From Kaistella montana (GTDB lineage Bacteria > Bacteroidota > Bacteroidia > Flavobacteriales > Weeksellaceae), in contig NZ_JANFQP010000001.1 of the NCBI RefSeq assembly GCF_024436175.1, positions 124,001 to 188,000 on the forward strand: DNA of 64,000 bases, written 5' to 3'. Shown here one piece after another: positions 34,901 to 43,790 of the stretch. Both the position numbers and the translations under genes were made by a program. The notes under the pieces were generated by a model. That model did no database searches. It was given only the letters and a program-made list of their open reading frames with translations, and was not told the origin of the DNA. The stretch's first letter is position 1. Every line of letters begins with the position of its first letter.

Positions 34901-36727
34901 ACCAATATTTTGATGAATGGAAAAGATATGGGAAATGTCATCGTTTCAGCCAAAAAAAGCAATACGCCCAACGTTTTTGATATAGACGCCAAAGTAGTAT
35001 CAGCGGGGATTATTGGTGATAATAACCTTCACCTTACAGGTACAATTAATAATAATACCTCTTCTCCAACGCTGGATTTGGTTGCAGATATGAACGAGTT
35101 CAATATTGCTTTTGCTCAGGAATTTGTAAAAGGTGTTTTTGGTAATCTCAGAGGAAAAGCTTCTGGTGATTTGAAAATTTCAGGTAAACTCAGCGACATC
35201 GACTACAGTGGCGATATTGCAATGAAAGATATGGGTCTCAAACTAAATTTTACCGGAGTAGATTATTCATTCGATGATACCGTGATTTCTCTTTCACGAG
35301 GTTTGGCGATACTGAACGACATTGGTGTTCGAGACGGAAGAACCAATTCCCGAGGATCGATTTCCGGAGCGATTCAATTTGAAACTTTGGCTTCTATGGG
35401 GGTCAACTTAGTAATGAGAGCTGATAATTTGATGCTCCTGAATACTACTCAGAAAGATTTCGATTTGTTCTGGGGAAGAATTTACGGTACTGGAACACTT
35501 TATGTGGACGGTCCGGTTTCGGCATTGAATATTTCCACACCTGAAATGAAAGCGCTGAATAATAGTGTATTTACGTTTAATTCAAACTCAACATCCAATG
35601 TTGAAGAATTTAAAATGTTACGCTTCCTGAAAAAAGATGAAGCAGGTGTAGTATCTGTCGAAGAAAAAAAACAATCCAGCGCCAATATGAATATTGACTT
35701 TACAGTTTCACTCGATAAAGGAACTACGGTGAACGTTTTAGTGGGCGATGACATCGGAGATATTACAGTGCGTGGAAGTTCCGACAAACTGCGGTTTACC
35801 ATGGGTAGAACTGGAGTTATATCGATGAATGGAAATTATTTGGTAGATAACGGAACTTTTGTTTCTAAGGCGATCCTCAATAGAACATTCCACATCACCA
35901 AAGGAAGCAGCATTCGATGGGATGGCGATGCGATGTCGCCGGAACTCGATATCGATGCAACTTATCTGAGAACGGTGACCAATGCGGGCTCTTACCTTGG
36001 AATGTCCAATTTACAGCCAATTAATGTTTTGCTTTCTACTAAAATTACGCAAACGCTCAACAATCCGAAAATCGAATTAGGGGTTTCTGCGCTTGATGTT
36101 TCAAGTAATTTAAAAGAAACGCTTGCACAAAAAATGAGCAACGAGGACGAGAAAATCATTCAATTCGGATCTGTTTTGGTTCTGAGCAGTTTCAATGAAG
36201 CCAATGCTGGTTTCGGAAATTTGAATCTTGGAAATACTTTGGAAACTTCGGGCTATAATATGTTGTTCAAGCAATTAGGTTCTGTGTTGAATACCATCAG
36301 CAACGAATTCCAGGTGGATTTGAATTATCTAAAAGGCGATACCAATTCCAACAGCGGCGATCGAGCGAATGCAAGTGTAAGTTTTGCGCTTTCACCAAGA
36401 ATAAAAGTGAAAACAGGTTTAGGAATTCCGATCTCGAAATCTGAAAACACCAATGCTGAATATCTTTCCGGAGAAGGAATTGTAGAGTACGACTGGTCTA
36501 GAAAGAACGACGGAACCCGATTGCTAAGAGCATATTCTAAACCAAGTAATATCGGCTTAAACGGAACGGCCGCAGGTAACGCAAGTGCGAACCAGAGTTA
36601 TGGAGTCGGTGTAGTTTATAGTAAAAGCTTTAATACAATATTCAAAAGAAAGAAAAAAGACAAAAAAAATCAAACACCAAAGTCTGAAATTATAAGAGAT
36701 TCTATTAAAAAAGATACAATAAAATAG
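31943..36727 (+). CDS. TamB-like translocation/assembly protein
   Basis: A 1594-residue AsmA/TamB-type lipid-transfer or outer-membrane-assembly protein. It has a cytosolic N-terminus (1-74) with amphipathic repeats (VQDTVKETVKEATELASDAI), one transmembrane helix (about 76-97), a very long beta-helical periplasmic region with many alternating hydrophobic strands, and a C-terminal TamB (DUF490) domain (GMSNLQPINVLLSTKITQTLNNPKIELG; LSSFNEANAGFGNLNLGNTLETSGYNMLFKQLG). It ends in a basic Lys-rich tail. I chose the ATG at 31943 because the longer frame covers tsaD. Divergent pairing with tsaD is common in flavobacteria. No TamA/BamA partner lies here. Confidence 0.9.
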   Translation: MANLENNNDNENKKSLTENIGDSVQKGVENVQDTVKETVKEATELASDAIHHPVETAGEFVQQAAKDVTNYKWWAKLLLVLFWVSLFLVVSFFVIVSLPSTKNWAAQKVIEKLNKDMKSQMSFKSVDVNYFGDIHIHEVAIKDYKNFNFLRAKELYADSNWWAIISNSRNLQFQSLSLQELDLKVITYKRDSISNFIRFVDLFNKPSATKPKEPFQLKSRVFITNSSISIVNQNNEGEKGKWLTAKNVNLVVPELKVNGSDVFAQINNMRFTTERWGKKHYVDTFSTELALTKKFLLLKDLTLNTDHSLLQGDLKFNLNNGSWADFADKVKWDMKMQPGSQLSGYDISYFVTNWDNYKPINISGGMTGTLNNFYLDNFLLRNPQVNIRTQTMKVSNLLKGNFQIETNTLSTDFTYKELKNMMPTFISSKMKNFADDFGRLKYNGAVRVTPKQVFVPNAKLITGIGQAKISNFYLDDYSSNLPKYRGYAEVNDLNTSVITKNKQVGLISGKFNLQGQSFDVNTMKLRTRSQISKIEIMNKEINNVFLDGLLDHKTYRGIVNVNDEQAKADVDGFVDFRTSKLFADINANVKYLNINYFTGAKGNQVVTGLVDGKISMTNLNDLNLDADLQNVTFANAAQKYLIPNAKVKAFFENGNRIVSVDAPGAVNGQISGKYNLEDLTGMIQNGIGKILVGPPPRKLYRGQNFVMNFDVKQGLVSYFEPNLQIPKGAAVSGSYDGNSNNLVLNIDAAALKYVMTKKQEITDADRALAAANPAYKISERDKITRDSAMVDSLMVRINTANLDEQIFAKVNRVEYNKNILKDITLSGKNENNKVLHIAANFKHGTPEDEVKQTLKEYAVNLNQTTNSVGDYVFRFEPTTVKFNDVAWSVDTSTELNHSITYRKKTSDFLIQNLRLYSDASELFLKDAIFKSAKDFSAVGEVKNLDISKVFALTSSDNSMDIQGTANGTFDIKMDKNNLEPLIDLDVTNILMNGKDMGNVIVSAKKSNTPNVFDIDAKVVSAGIIGDNNLHLTGTINNNTSSPTLDLVADMNEFNIAFAQEFVKGVFGNLRGKASGDLKISGKLSDIDYSGDIAMKDMGLKLNFTGVDYSFDDTVISLSRGLAILNDIGVRDGRTNSRGSISGAIQFETLASMGVNLVMRADNLMLLNTTQKDFDLFWGRIYGTGTLYVDGPVSALNISTPEMKALNNSVFTFNSNSTSNVEEFKMLRFLKKDEAGVVSVEEKKQSSANMNIDFTVSLDKGTTVNVLVGDDIGDITVRGSSDKLRFTMGRTGVISMNGNYLVDNGTFVSKAILNRTFHITKGSSIRWDGDAMSPELDIDATYLRTVTNAGSYLGMSNLQPINVLLSTKITQTLNNPKIELGVSALDVSSNLKETLAQKMSNEDEKIIQFGSVLVLSSFNEANAGFGNLNLGNTLETSGYNMLFKQLGSVLNTISNEFQVDLNYLKGDTNSNSGDRANASVSFALSPRIKVKTGLGIPISKSENTNAEYLSGEGIVEYDWSRKNDGTRLLRAYSKPSNIGLNGTAAGNASANQSYGVGVVYSKSFNTIFKRKKKDKKNQTPKSEIIRDSIKKDTIK
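31947..31954 (-). promoter_or_regulatory. putative tsaD -7 box inside tamB
   Basis: The minus strand reads TAAATTTG, a full match to TAnnTTTG. It would start transcription near 31940, just before the tsaD ATG at 31938, giving a nearly leaderless mRNA. Confidence 0.45.
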
Positions 36728-36805
36728 GAATTATTTGTTAAACGTTCATTTTACGTTAAAAGTTGTTAATATTTAAGTAAATTTTTTCGCTTTAATATTT
36801 TTTTG

Positions 36806-36813
36806 TAAATTTG
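36806..36813 (+). promoter_or_regulatory. putative -7 box of the Lrp/AsnC gene
   Basis: TAAATTTG matches TAnnTTTG, about 43 bases before the ATG at 36857. Confidence 0.5.
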
Positions 36814-36856
36814 CAAAAATATTCACGGAGTATTATTAAATGTATAAAATTCAACA

Positions 36857-37327
36857 ATGAACTATCAACTTGACGAAATAGATAAAAAAATCCTAGATTT
36901 TTTAGTGGAAAACACAAGAATGCCCTTCACAGAAATCGCTAAACAAATGGACGTTTCTGCAGGTACCATTCACGTAAGAGTAAAAAAAATGGAAGATGCC
37001 GGTATCATCCTTGGATCTTCTCTTAATATAGATTACGGTAAATTAGATTATCACTTTACCGCATTCATCGGAATTCTTCTAACTAAATCCAACAGAACTC
37101 AAGACGTTTTGAAGGAGCTTACTACCATTCCAAACGTAATTGAAGCTAGCGTAATTTCCGGTAAATACAACATTTTCTGTAAAGTAAGAGCTAAAAATAC
37201 CGAAGACGCTAAACGAATTATTTATCAGATTGATGATATCCAAGATGTAATGCGTACCGAAAGTATGATTTCCATGGAAGAATATATTTCTGATAAAAAC
37301 CGACTTATCGACGCGGTTTCTATCTAG
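36857..37327 (+). CDS. Lrp/AsnC-family transcriptional regulator
   Basis: A 156-residue regulator with an N-terminal winged helix-turn-helix (about 5-55, LDEIDKKILDFLVENTRMPFTEIAKQ then VRVKKMEDAGII) and a C-terminal RAM/ligand-binding domain (about 70-145). Such proteins sense amino acids and act as octamers or hexadecamers. It follows tamB after 129 bases and has its own promoter and terminator, so it is probably monocistronic. The regulated genes cannot be inferred from the window. Confidence 0.92.
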   Translation: MNYQLDEIDKKILDFLVENTRMPFTEIAKQMDVSAGTIHVRVKKMEDAGIILGSSLNIDYGKLDYHFTAFIGILLTKSNRTQDVLKELTTIPNVIEASVISGKYNIFCKVRAKNTEDAKRIIYQIDDIQDVMRTESMISMEEYISDKNRLIDAVSI

Positions 37328-37349
37328 AAAATAACCATTTTTTAAATAA

Positions 37350-37384
37350 CAAAAACTTTCGATTCTTTTCGAAAGTTTTTTTAA
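37350..37384 (+). terminator. terminator after Lrp/AsnC gene
   Basis: AAAAACTTTCGA (37351-37362) pairs with 37369-37380, followed by T. Confidence 0.85.
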
Positions 37385-37395
37385 TTTTACACCTT

Positions 37396-37770
37396 ATGAA
37401 AGATGAATTTGCAAACGAAAATCCGAAGAAAGATTTAGGATTTATTTTATCACTTTGCGCTTTGGTGCTGTTTAGTATTATGGGAATTGGAATCGATGCT
37501 GATGAATTCCTGCAAAAAAAAGATCTCAACATTCCCGAATGGTATTTCTACATGATCTTTTTTGTAGATTTCTTAATGATTTTGGGAATTGTACTCATTT
37601 TTTATTACCGAAAAATTGGTATTTTTATATTTCCGGTTGCGGTATTAATGCATTATTTGATGCACAATTATTATCTTTCAACGTTTCTATATACCGATGT
37701 TACCAACCTTTTTCTCTATATTACGGTAGGTTTACTCGCATTCATTCCTAAATGGCAATTTTTTAAGTAA
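37396..37770 (+). CDS. hypothetical membrane protein
   Basis: A 124-residue membrane protein with four predicted helices (about residues 14-34, 49-70, 74-90 and 97-120) and a short charged N-terminus. It contains several aromatic residues (YYLSTFLYTDVTNLFLY). No family is recognised. It sits between two terminators, suggesting a small independent unit or readthrough from the Lrp/AsnC gene. Confidence 0.7.
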   Translation: MKDEFANENPKKDLGFILSLCALVLFSIMGIGIDADEFLQKKDLNIPEWYFYMIFFVDFLMILGIVLIFYYRKIGIFIFPVAVLMHYLMHNYYLSTFLYTDVTNLFLYITVGLLAFIPKWQFFK

Positions 37771-37797
37771 ATGAAATATTTTCACTTATTAATCTAA

Positions 37798-37836
37798 AAT
37801 AAAAAACCGTTTCAGAATTTCTGAAACGATTTTGTT
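37798..37836. terminator. convergent terminator
   Basis: CGTTTCAG (37808-37815) pairs with CTGAAACG (37821-37828) between the plus-strand membrane protein gene and the minus-strand transketolase. Confidence 0.75.
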
Positions 37837-37860
37837 TTGATATAGGTTTTAAATTTCAGC

Positions 37861-38808
37861 TTATTTAGCTAAAATTCTTTTTACTGCTTCTTTCACAGCA
37901 TCCGAATCAATTTTGTATTTTTTCATCAATTCTGCAGGGGTTGCAGATTCTCCGAAAGTATCGTTTACGGCTACGAATTCCTGAAGGGTTGGTCTTTTTC
38001 TCGCCAACATTCCGGCTACAGATTCGCCTAAACCACCTAGATAGTTGTGCTCTTCAGCGGTTACAATTTTTCCGGTTTTTTCTACGGATTTTAAAATGAT
38101 TTCTTCATCCAAAGGTTTGATCGTGTGAATGTTAATGACTTCACAAGAAATTCCTTCTTTTTCTAATTCTTCAGCAGCCACCAAAGATTCCCAAACTAAA
38201 TGTCCGGTAGCCACGATGGTTACGTCCTTTCCTTCCTGAAGAAGAATTCCTTTTCCGATTTCAAACGGCATATCTTCCGGAATAAAAACTGGAACTACAG
38301 GTCGCCCGAATCTTAAATAAACCGGTCCTTCGAAATCTGCAATCGCTAAAGTTGCGGCTTTTGTTTGGTTGTAATCGCAAGTGTTGATCACCGTCATTCC
38401 CGGAAGCATTTTCATCATTCCGATGTCTTCCAAAACTTGGTGAGTTGCACCGTCTTCTCCTAAGGTTAAACCAGCGTGAGAAGCACAAATTTTTACATTT
38501 TTATTAGAATAAGCAATCGACTGACGAATTTGGTCATAAACTCTTGAAGTAGAAAAGTTTGCAAAAGTTCCGGTAAAAGGAATTTTTCCGTTGGTTGCTA
38601 AACCTGCAGCAATTCCCATCATATTGGCTTCTGCAATTCCTACTTGGATAAATCTTTCCGGAGCTTTTTCAATGAATTTTTCCATTTTCAAAGAACCGAT
38701 GAGGTCTGCACAAAGTGCTACCACATTTGGATTTTTATCAGCCAATTCAGCTAATCCGGCTCCGAAACCGCTTCTTGTATCTTTTTTTTCTGTGTATGTA
38801 TATTTCAT
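37861..38808 (-). CDS. transketolase C-terminal subunit
   Basis: A 315-residue protein with the pyrimidine-binding and C-terminal domains of transketolase: TRSGFGAGLAELADKNPNVVALCADL, FIQVGIAEANMMGIAAGLA, SHAGLTLGEDGATHQVLED, and the transketolase C-terminal domain (VTIVATGHLVWESLVAAEEL). It is the second half of a split transketolase. The in-frame GTG at 38829 would add 7 residues; the ATG at 38808 matches the family. The N-terminal-subunit gene ends 45 bases upstream. Confidence 0.92.
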   Translation of the reverse strand: MKYTYTEKKDTRSGFGAGLAELADKNPNVVALCADLIGSLKMEKFIEKAPERFIQVGIAEANMMGIAAGLATNGKIPFTGTFANFSTSRVYDQIRQSIAYSNKNVKICASHAGLTLGEDGATHQVLEDIGMMKMLPGMTVINTCDYNQTKAATLAIADFEGPVYLRFGRPVVPVFIPEDMPFEIGKGILLQEGKDVTIVATGHLVWESLVAAEELEKEGISCEVINIHTIKPLDEEIILKSVEKTGKIVTAEEHNYLGGLGESVAGMLARKRPTLQEFVAVNDTFGESATPAELMKKYKIDSDAVKEAVKRILAK

Positions 38809-38853
38809 TTTATTTTTATTTGATTTCACGAATTACTTCGAATTTTACCAATT

Positions 38854-39705
38854 TTAGTAATCAGCAGGTGCTTCAAGATACAATTGTTTGAAAGCAGTAT
38901 CGAGTTGCTCATCATTAGGCGCTTTTCCGTGCCATGCATGAGATCCCATCATATAATCTACTCCATAACCCATTTCGGTGTGAAGGATGATGGCAACGGG
39001 TTTACCATTTCCAGTTTCAGCTTTTGCTCTTTCCAAAATAGCGATTACGGCTTCTAAATCGTTACCGTTTTTCTCGTTTAAAACTGTCCATCCGAAAGCT
39101 TCTAGTTTTTCGTGCAAATCACCTAAATCTAAAACGTCATCAGTATCGCCGTCGATTTGTCTTCCGTTGTAGTCGATGGTTGTGATAATGTTATCTACTT
39201 TTTTGGCTGCGGCAAACATAAAAGCTTCCCAGTTTTGTCCTTCCTGCAATTCGCCATCGCCTTGTAAAACGTACACCAAACTTTGATCTCCGTCTAATTT
39301 TTTGCCTAAAGCTGCGCCAATTGCCACAGAAAGTCCTTGGCCTAAAGAACCTGAAGCCACACGAACTCCCGGCAAACCTTCGTGCGTGGTTGGGTGTCCT
39401 TGTAATCTGGTATTTAATTTTCTGAAAGTTGCCAATTCTGCAACCGGAAAGAAATCAAATCTCGCCAAAGTGGAATAGAATACAGGCGAAATATGCCCGT
39501 TGGAAAGGAAGAAAAGATCTTCATTCTTGCCTTCCATGGTGAAGGGTAATTTGTAATTCATCACTTTGCCATAAAGCGCTGTGAAGAATTCAGTACAGCC
39601 CAAACTTCCGCCCGGATGCCCGGAATTTACAGCATGAACCATTCTTAAAATGTCTCTTCTGATTTGTGTAGTAAGAGATTTCAGCTCTTCGATACTTTTA
39701 CTCAT
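38854..39705 (-). CDS. transketolase N-terminal subunit
   Basis: A 283-residue protein with the thiamine-diphosphate-binding domain: VHAVNSGHPGGSLGCTEFFTALYG, the metal/TPP motif GDGELQEGQNWEAFMFAA ... IDYN, and GSLGQGLSVAIGAA. With the adjacent C-terminal subunit it would form a heteromeric transketolase for the non-oxidative pentose phosphate pathway. Split transketolases occur in many bacteria and archaea. Confidence 0.93.
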   Translation of the reverse strand: MSKSIEELKSLTTQIRRDILRMVHAVNSGHPGGSLGCTEFFTALYGKVMNYKLPFTMEGKNEDLFFLSNGHISPVFYSTLARFDFFPVAELATFRKLNTRLQGHPTTHEGLPGVRVASGSLGQGLSVAIGAALGKKLDGDQSLVYVLQGDGELQEGQNWEAFMFAAAKKVDNIITTIDYNGRQIDGDTDDVLDLGDLHEKLEAFGWTVLNEKNGNDLEAVIAILERAKAETGNGKPVAIILHTEMGYGVDYMMGSHAWHGKAPNDEQLDTAFKQLYLEAPADY

Positions 39706-39757
39706 TTTATAGGATTTATTTGCACGCGAATTTACAAATTTTTAGCGGGTTAAGGAA

Positions 39758-39792
39758 ATGAAAACATCCGAGTTTTGAGCTCGGATGTTTTA
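39758..39792. terminator. hairpin between symporter and transketolase genes
   Basis: AAAACATCCGAG (39761-39772) pairs with 39780-39791. It probably ends the minus-strand symporter transcript, although the T-tract on that strand is weak. Confidence 0.6.
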
Positions 39793-39834
39793 GTATTTAG
39801 AATTTTATCAAGGTTAATTCCTGAGGATTCTGAA

Positions 39835-41271
39835 TTATTTCTTCCGAATCAACCATAAACCAAAGAAAGTTAGCAATCCGTTGATAATCAATAATTCTAA
39901 TCCGATTTTGAAATCGCCGAACATATTTTCTTGGTATTTATCAATGAAAAAAGAAATCAAAGGTGCTGCGATACAAACATAAGGAACGAGTTTGTCTTGT
40001 ACTTTGAACTTCGTGAAAATTCCAAATGCAAACAAGCCAAGAAGCGGTCCGTAAGTGAATCCTGCGAGTTTCAGAATTAAGCCAATCATGGAGTTGTCAT
40101 TAATAATTTTAAAAATAACCACCATAATTAAAAACGAAAAAGCGACAATCAAGTGAACTCTTTTTCGGAATTTTTCTTGTTCTTTTTGTGAAATATTTTT
40201 TTCTTTCAACCCGAAAACATCAATGCAAAGTGAAGAAGTTAATGCCGTCATCGCGCCATCAGCACTCGGGAAAAGTGCAGAAATTAAAGCAACGATAAAG
40301 ATGATCGAAATGAAAGCTGGCATGTGATTCAAAGCGATATCCGGGAATAATTGATCGCCTAAACTTGCCACATGTTCCGTGGTTCCATAAAGGTGTAAAA
40401 GCCCTCCCATAAAGAGAAACAACGAAATTACTCCGACTAAAATAATCCCAAGAACGACCATGTTTTTCTGAGAATCTTTCAATTTAGTTACCGAAAGGGA
40501 TTTCTGCATCATTTCCTGATCAATTCCCGTCATCGTAATCGTGATGAAAGCTCCGGCTAGAATTTGTTTAAAAAAGAATGCTTTGCTGTTCGCATCGGTA
40601 TTGAAAACTTCGGTGTAGCCCAATTTGTTCATTTCGTTTAAACTTTCAAAAAAGCCTAAATTCAGATGGTTTAGCATATATGCGGAGCAAATAATTAACC
40701 CCAAAAGCATACAGGTTGTTTGCAAAGTATCGGTCCAAACGATGGTTTTCACACCGCCTTCATAAGTGTATAAAATGATCATCGCCAAAATCACCAAAGT
40801 GGTTACGATAAACGGAACGCCGAGCGAATCGAGAATCGCCAATTGTAAAATATTCACCACCAAATAAAGTCGCGCCGTTGCGCCAACTAATCTCGAAACG
40901 ATGAAAATCCATGCTCCGGATTTGTAGGAAATTTGGCCCATTCTTTCCTGAAGGTAACCATAAATGGATGTGAGTTTCAGTCGATAATACAATGGCAGAA
41001 GCACATACGCGATAATTACATAACCAATTAAATATCCGATGGTAATTTGCAAATAATGGAATTTATCTGTGCCTACTGCACCAGGAACCGACACGAAAGT
41101 AACGCCCGAAAGCGAAGTACCAATCATCCCGAAAGCAACGAGCATCCAGTTACTTTTTCGGTTTCCGATAAAGAAACTCTCATTATTACTGCCTTTTCCG
41201 GTTCGGTAAGCGACCCAAAGTAAAAGCGCAAAATAAGCAATGATAATACACAACAACACGATCGGATTCAT
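39835..41271 (-). CDS. sodium:solute symporter (SSS family)
   Basis: A 478-residue integral membrane transporter of the sodium:solute symporter family, with about 13 hydrophobic helices. The segments SFFIGNRKSNWMLVAFGMIGTSLSGVTFVSVPG and RLVGATARLYLV fit the family, and ALFPSADGAMTALTSSLCIDVF resembles the Na+-site helix 8 region. The substrate is not predictable. It is monocistronic, with a TATATTTG box (minus strand, 41293-41300) about 22 bases upstream. Confidence 0.9.
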   Translation of the reverse strand: MNPIVLLCIIIAYFALLLWVAYRTGKGSNNESFFIGNRKSNWMLVAFGMIGTSLSGVTFVSVPGAVGTDKFHYLQITIGYLIGYVIIAYVLLPLYYRLKLTSIYGYLQERMGQISYKSGAWIFIVSRLVGATARLYLVVNILQLAILDSLGVPFIVTTLVILAMIILYTYEGGVKTIVWTDTLQTTCMLLGLIICSAYMLNHLNLGFFESLNEMNKLGYTEVFNTDANSKAFFFKQILAGAFITITMTGIDQEMMQKSLSVTKLKDSQKNMVVLGIILVGVISLFLFMGGLLHLYGTTEHVASLGDQLFPDIALNHMPAFISIIFIVALISALFPSADGAMTALTSSLCIDVFGLKEKNISQKEQEKFRKRVHLIVAFSFLIMVVIFKIINDNSMIGLILKLAGFTYGPLLGLFAFGIFTKFKVQDKLVPYVCIAAPLISFFIDKYQENMFGDFKIGLELLIINGLLTFFGLWLIRKK

Positions 41272-41292
41272 AAATTTCGTTTTAAAGTTTCA

Positions 41293-41300
41293 CAAATATA
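41293..41300 (-). promoter_or_regulatory. putative -7 box of the symporter gene
   Basis: The minus strand reads TATATTTG, matching TAnnTTTG, with a predicted leader of about 15 bases. Confidence 0.45.
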
Positions 41301-41353
41301 GTTTTTTTGTTAAGATTTGGGAGCAGCTTGAGTTTTCTATCAAAAATTCAGCA

Positions 41354-41391
41354 AAAAAAAACTTCCTGGAAAAAAATCCGAGAAGTTTTTT
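41354..41391 (-). terminator. terminator after GNAT gene
   Basis: AAAAACTTC pairs with GAAGTTTTT (41382-41390) across an A-rich loop, with T-rich flank on the minus strand. It closes the minus-strand run that starts upstream. Confidence 0.65.
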
Positions 41392-41412
41392 AAACGAGTT
41401 GAAGATAATTTG

Positions 41413-41697
41413 TTAACTCAAAACATCCTGTAGTTCAGCGTTTTTTGCAATCGTTGCTTTAGCATACGGACAAAGTGGAATCACTTTTACGCCGTTTTTT
41501 CTGGCATATTCTACACCGGCATAAACCAATTGTTTTGCATATCCTTTTCCGTTAAAAGCTTCATCAACACCGGTATGATCGATGATGAATTTATCTGTTC
41601 CGGCCCAAGTGTAGGTCATTTCTCCGGCTTTTACTCCGTCTTCATAAATTTCGAATACACCGTTTTTTTCGTTGTTGTGATGTTGTATTTCCGCCAT
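41413..41697 (-). CDS. small GNAT-like N-acetyltransferase
   Basis: A 94-residue protein of the YjdJ/GCN5-related N-acetyltransferase-like family (N-acetyltransferase domain in its short form). It includes GVFEIYEDGVKAGEMTY, IIDHTGVDEAFNGKGYAKQLVYAGVEYARKNG and VIPLCPYAKATI, the last being an acetyl-CoA-binding motif area. The substrate is unknown. It follows osmC by 36 bases in the minus-strand stress run. Confidence 0.85.
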   Translation of the reverse strand: MAEIQHHNNEKNGVFEIYEDGVKAGEMTYTWAGTDKFIIDHTGVDEAFNGKGYAKQLVYAGVEYARKNGVKVIPLCPYAKATIAKNAELQDVLS

Positions 41698-41733
41698 ATT
41701 TTTGTTTTTTTAATGATGATTTTTTGAAAAATT

Positions 41734-42135
41734 TTATTCTGTGAAACGGGTATTTACCTCAATGTTTCCGTGGAAAATTTTATGCACCGGACAAGCCTCA
41801 GCAATGGTTTGTAAGCGTTGAAGTTGATCCTCATCTAAATCTGCGCCTTCAAAACTGATGTTTCTGGTGAAAACCGCGTTTTTGGTTTGAGGATAATTTT
41901 CCAGTTCTACTTCTACATCTATTTTCGGAACGTCCCAACCTTTCCGGTCAATATACATTCTCAAAGTTGCTGCTGTACAACTTGCTAAAGAGGTTGCCAA
42001 AATTTCAAACGGATTGAATCCTTTATTTTGTCCTCCTTTCTCCAAAGGTTCGTCGGTGATAATTTTGTTTTCACCAGCAGTAACTTCGGTGTAGAATTTA
42101 TCGGTTCCTAAAATTGCTTTTACCGTAACACTCAT
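41734..42135 (-). CDS. OsmC-family peroxiredoxin
   Basis: A 133-residue OsmC/Ohr-type thiol peroxidase for organic hydroperoxides. Both active-site cysteines are present: Cys53 in LATSLASCTAATLRM and Cys115 in AEACPVHKI. The surrounding sequence (NPFEILATSL) matches the family. It follows the catalase gene by 22 bases, which places the two in one transcript and supports a peroxide-defence role. Confidence 0.93.
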   Translation of the reverse strand: MSVTVKAILGTDKFYTEVTAGENKIITDEPLEKGGQNKGFNPFEILATSLASCTAATLRMYIDRKGWDVPKIDVEVELENYPQTKNAVFTRNISFEGADLDEDQLQRLQTIAEACPVHKIFHGNIEVNTRFTE

Positions 42136-42157
42136 ATATTTTTTATTGCTTTAATCA

Positions 42158-43663
42158 TTAAGATTTTTTGGGAGCCCATTGATCATAAGGGGACATATCG
42201 AAAGCAAAAACCTCCATCATATCCAGTCCAAGGGCTTTTGCTACTCCTTCTCCGTATTCAGGATCTGCTTTGTAGCAATTTCTGATATGGCGGATTTGGA
42301 TGAATTTCTCGGCTCCACCTACATTTGCGGCAGTATTTTTAAATAAAACATCGGCTTTTCCATCGGCTTTGATGATTCTGAACAAATCCCCTGGTTGGGT
42401 GAAGTAATCTTCATCATCATCCCGGAAATTATGAGCATAAGCATCACCGGAAAGTTCCAATGGTGGTTCTTTCGCGCTTGGTTGTTCCTGCCATTCGCCG
42501 TAACTGTTTGGTTCATAATGTTTTGTTGCGCCGTGATTTCCGTCCACGCGCATTTGTCCGTCTCTGTGGAAAGCATGATAAGGACATCTTGGCTTGTTAA
42601 CAGGAATCTGAAAATGGTTTACGCCCAATCGGTATCGCTGCGCGTCGCCGTAAGAAAATAATCTTCCCTGGAGCATCTTGTCCGGTGAAAAACCAATTCC
42701 GGGAACAATATTGGTGGGGTTGAAAGCCGCCTGTTCAACATCCTGAAAATAATTTTCTGGGTTTTTATTAAGTTCAAATTCACCAACTTCGATGAGTGGG
42801 AAATCCTTTTTAGACCAAACTTTGGTTAAATCAAACGGATGGAATCGGTAAGTTTTTGCCTGTTCTTCGGTCATGATCTGTATAAACATTTTCCATTTCG
42901 GGAAATTGCCTTTTTCAATATTTTCGAACAAATCTTTCTGTGAAGATTCGCGATCCATTCCGATGATTTCAGCAGCTTCTTCATCTGATAAATTTTCAAT
43001 TCCCTGCTGTGTTCTGAAATGGAATTTTACCCAATGACGGACATTGGCATGATTGATAAAGCTGTAGGTATGACTTCCGAAGCCATGCATGTGTCGATAA
43101 CCGTTTGGGATTCCCCGGTCGCTCATCACGATGGTTACCTGATGCAGAGATTCCGGCAGTAAAGTCCAGAAATCCCAGTTGTTGTTGGCGCTCCGCATAT
43201 TGGTTTTCGGATCGCGTTTTACGGCATGATTCAGATCAGGAAATTTCATCGGATCACGGAAAAAGAATACCGGAGTATTGTTTCCCACCAAATCCCAAAT
43301 TCCCTCGTCGGTATAAAATTTTAAGGCAAAACCACGAATGTCTCTTTCTGCGTCGGCCGCACCACGTTCTCCGGCCACGGTAGAAAACCGTGCAAACATT
43401 TCTGTCTTTTTGCCGATTTCATTAAAGATATGGGCTTTTGTATATAGCGAAATATCGTGGGTTACGGTAAATGTTCCAAATGCGCCGGAACCTTTGGCGT
43501 GCATCCTTCTTTCCGGGATAACTTCTCTGTCGAAGTTGGCCATTTTTTCCAGAAACCAGAAGTCCTGCATCAGCATGGGTCCTCTGGCTCCCGCGGTCTG
43601 TACGTTTTGGTTGTCTGGCACAGGCGCTCCGGTCTGTCTTGTCAGTTTTTTCTTTTCTTCCAT
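42158..43663 (-). CDS. catalase (monofunctional haem catalase)
   Basis: Dismutates hydrogen peroxide. The 501-residue protein is a small-subunit (clade 3 type) catalase. The distal His is His55 in [15 protein letters not shown], the substrate-channel region [15 protein letters not shown] is intact, and the haem-ligand Tyr is in [13 protein letters not shown]. The NADPH-binding region and C-terminal domain look complete, so it should be active. It precedes osmC on the minus strand. Confidence 0.96.
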   Translation of the reverse strand: MEEKKKLTRQTGAPVPDNQNVQTAGARGPMLMQDFWFLEKMANFDREVIPERRMHAKGSGAFGTFTVTHDISLYTKAHIFNEIGKKTEMFARFSTVAGERGAADAERDIRGFALKFYTDEGIWDLVGNNTPVFFFRDPMKFPDLNHAVKRDPKTNMRSANNNWDFWTLLPESLHQVTIVMSDRGIPNGYRHMHGFGSHTYSFINHANVRHWVKFHFRTQQGIENLSDEEAAEIIGMDRESSQKDLFENIEKGNFPKWKMFIQIMTEEQAKTYRFHPFDLTKVWSKKDFPLIEVGEFELNKNPENYFQDVEQAAFNPTNIVPGIGFSPDKMLQGRLFSYGDAQRYRLGVNHFQIPVNKPRCPYHAFHRDGQMRVDGNHGATKHYEPNSYGEWQEQPSAKEPPLELSGDAYAHNFRDDDEDYFTQPGDLFRIIKADGKADVLFKNTAANVGGAEKFIQIRHIRNCYKADPEYGEGVAKALGLDMMEVFAFDMSPYDQWAPKKS

Positions 43664-43790
43664 GATTATAATATTTTGTCAGATAAAGTTACAAATTAAA
43701 ATAGCTTCATAAAATTCAATCTATCTAATTCTATGATATTTTTGGGTGAAAAGATAAACTGACAGGTGAATTAAACGAAGATTGCGTTTG

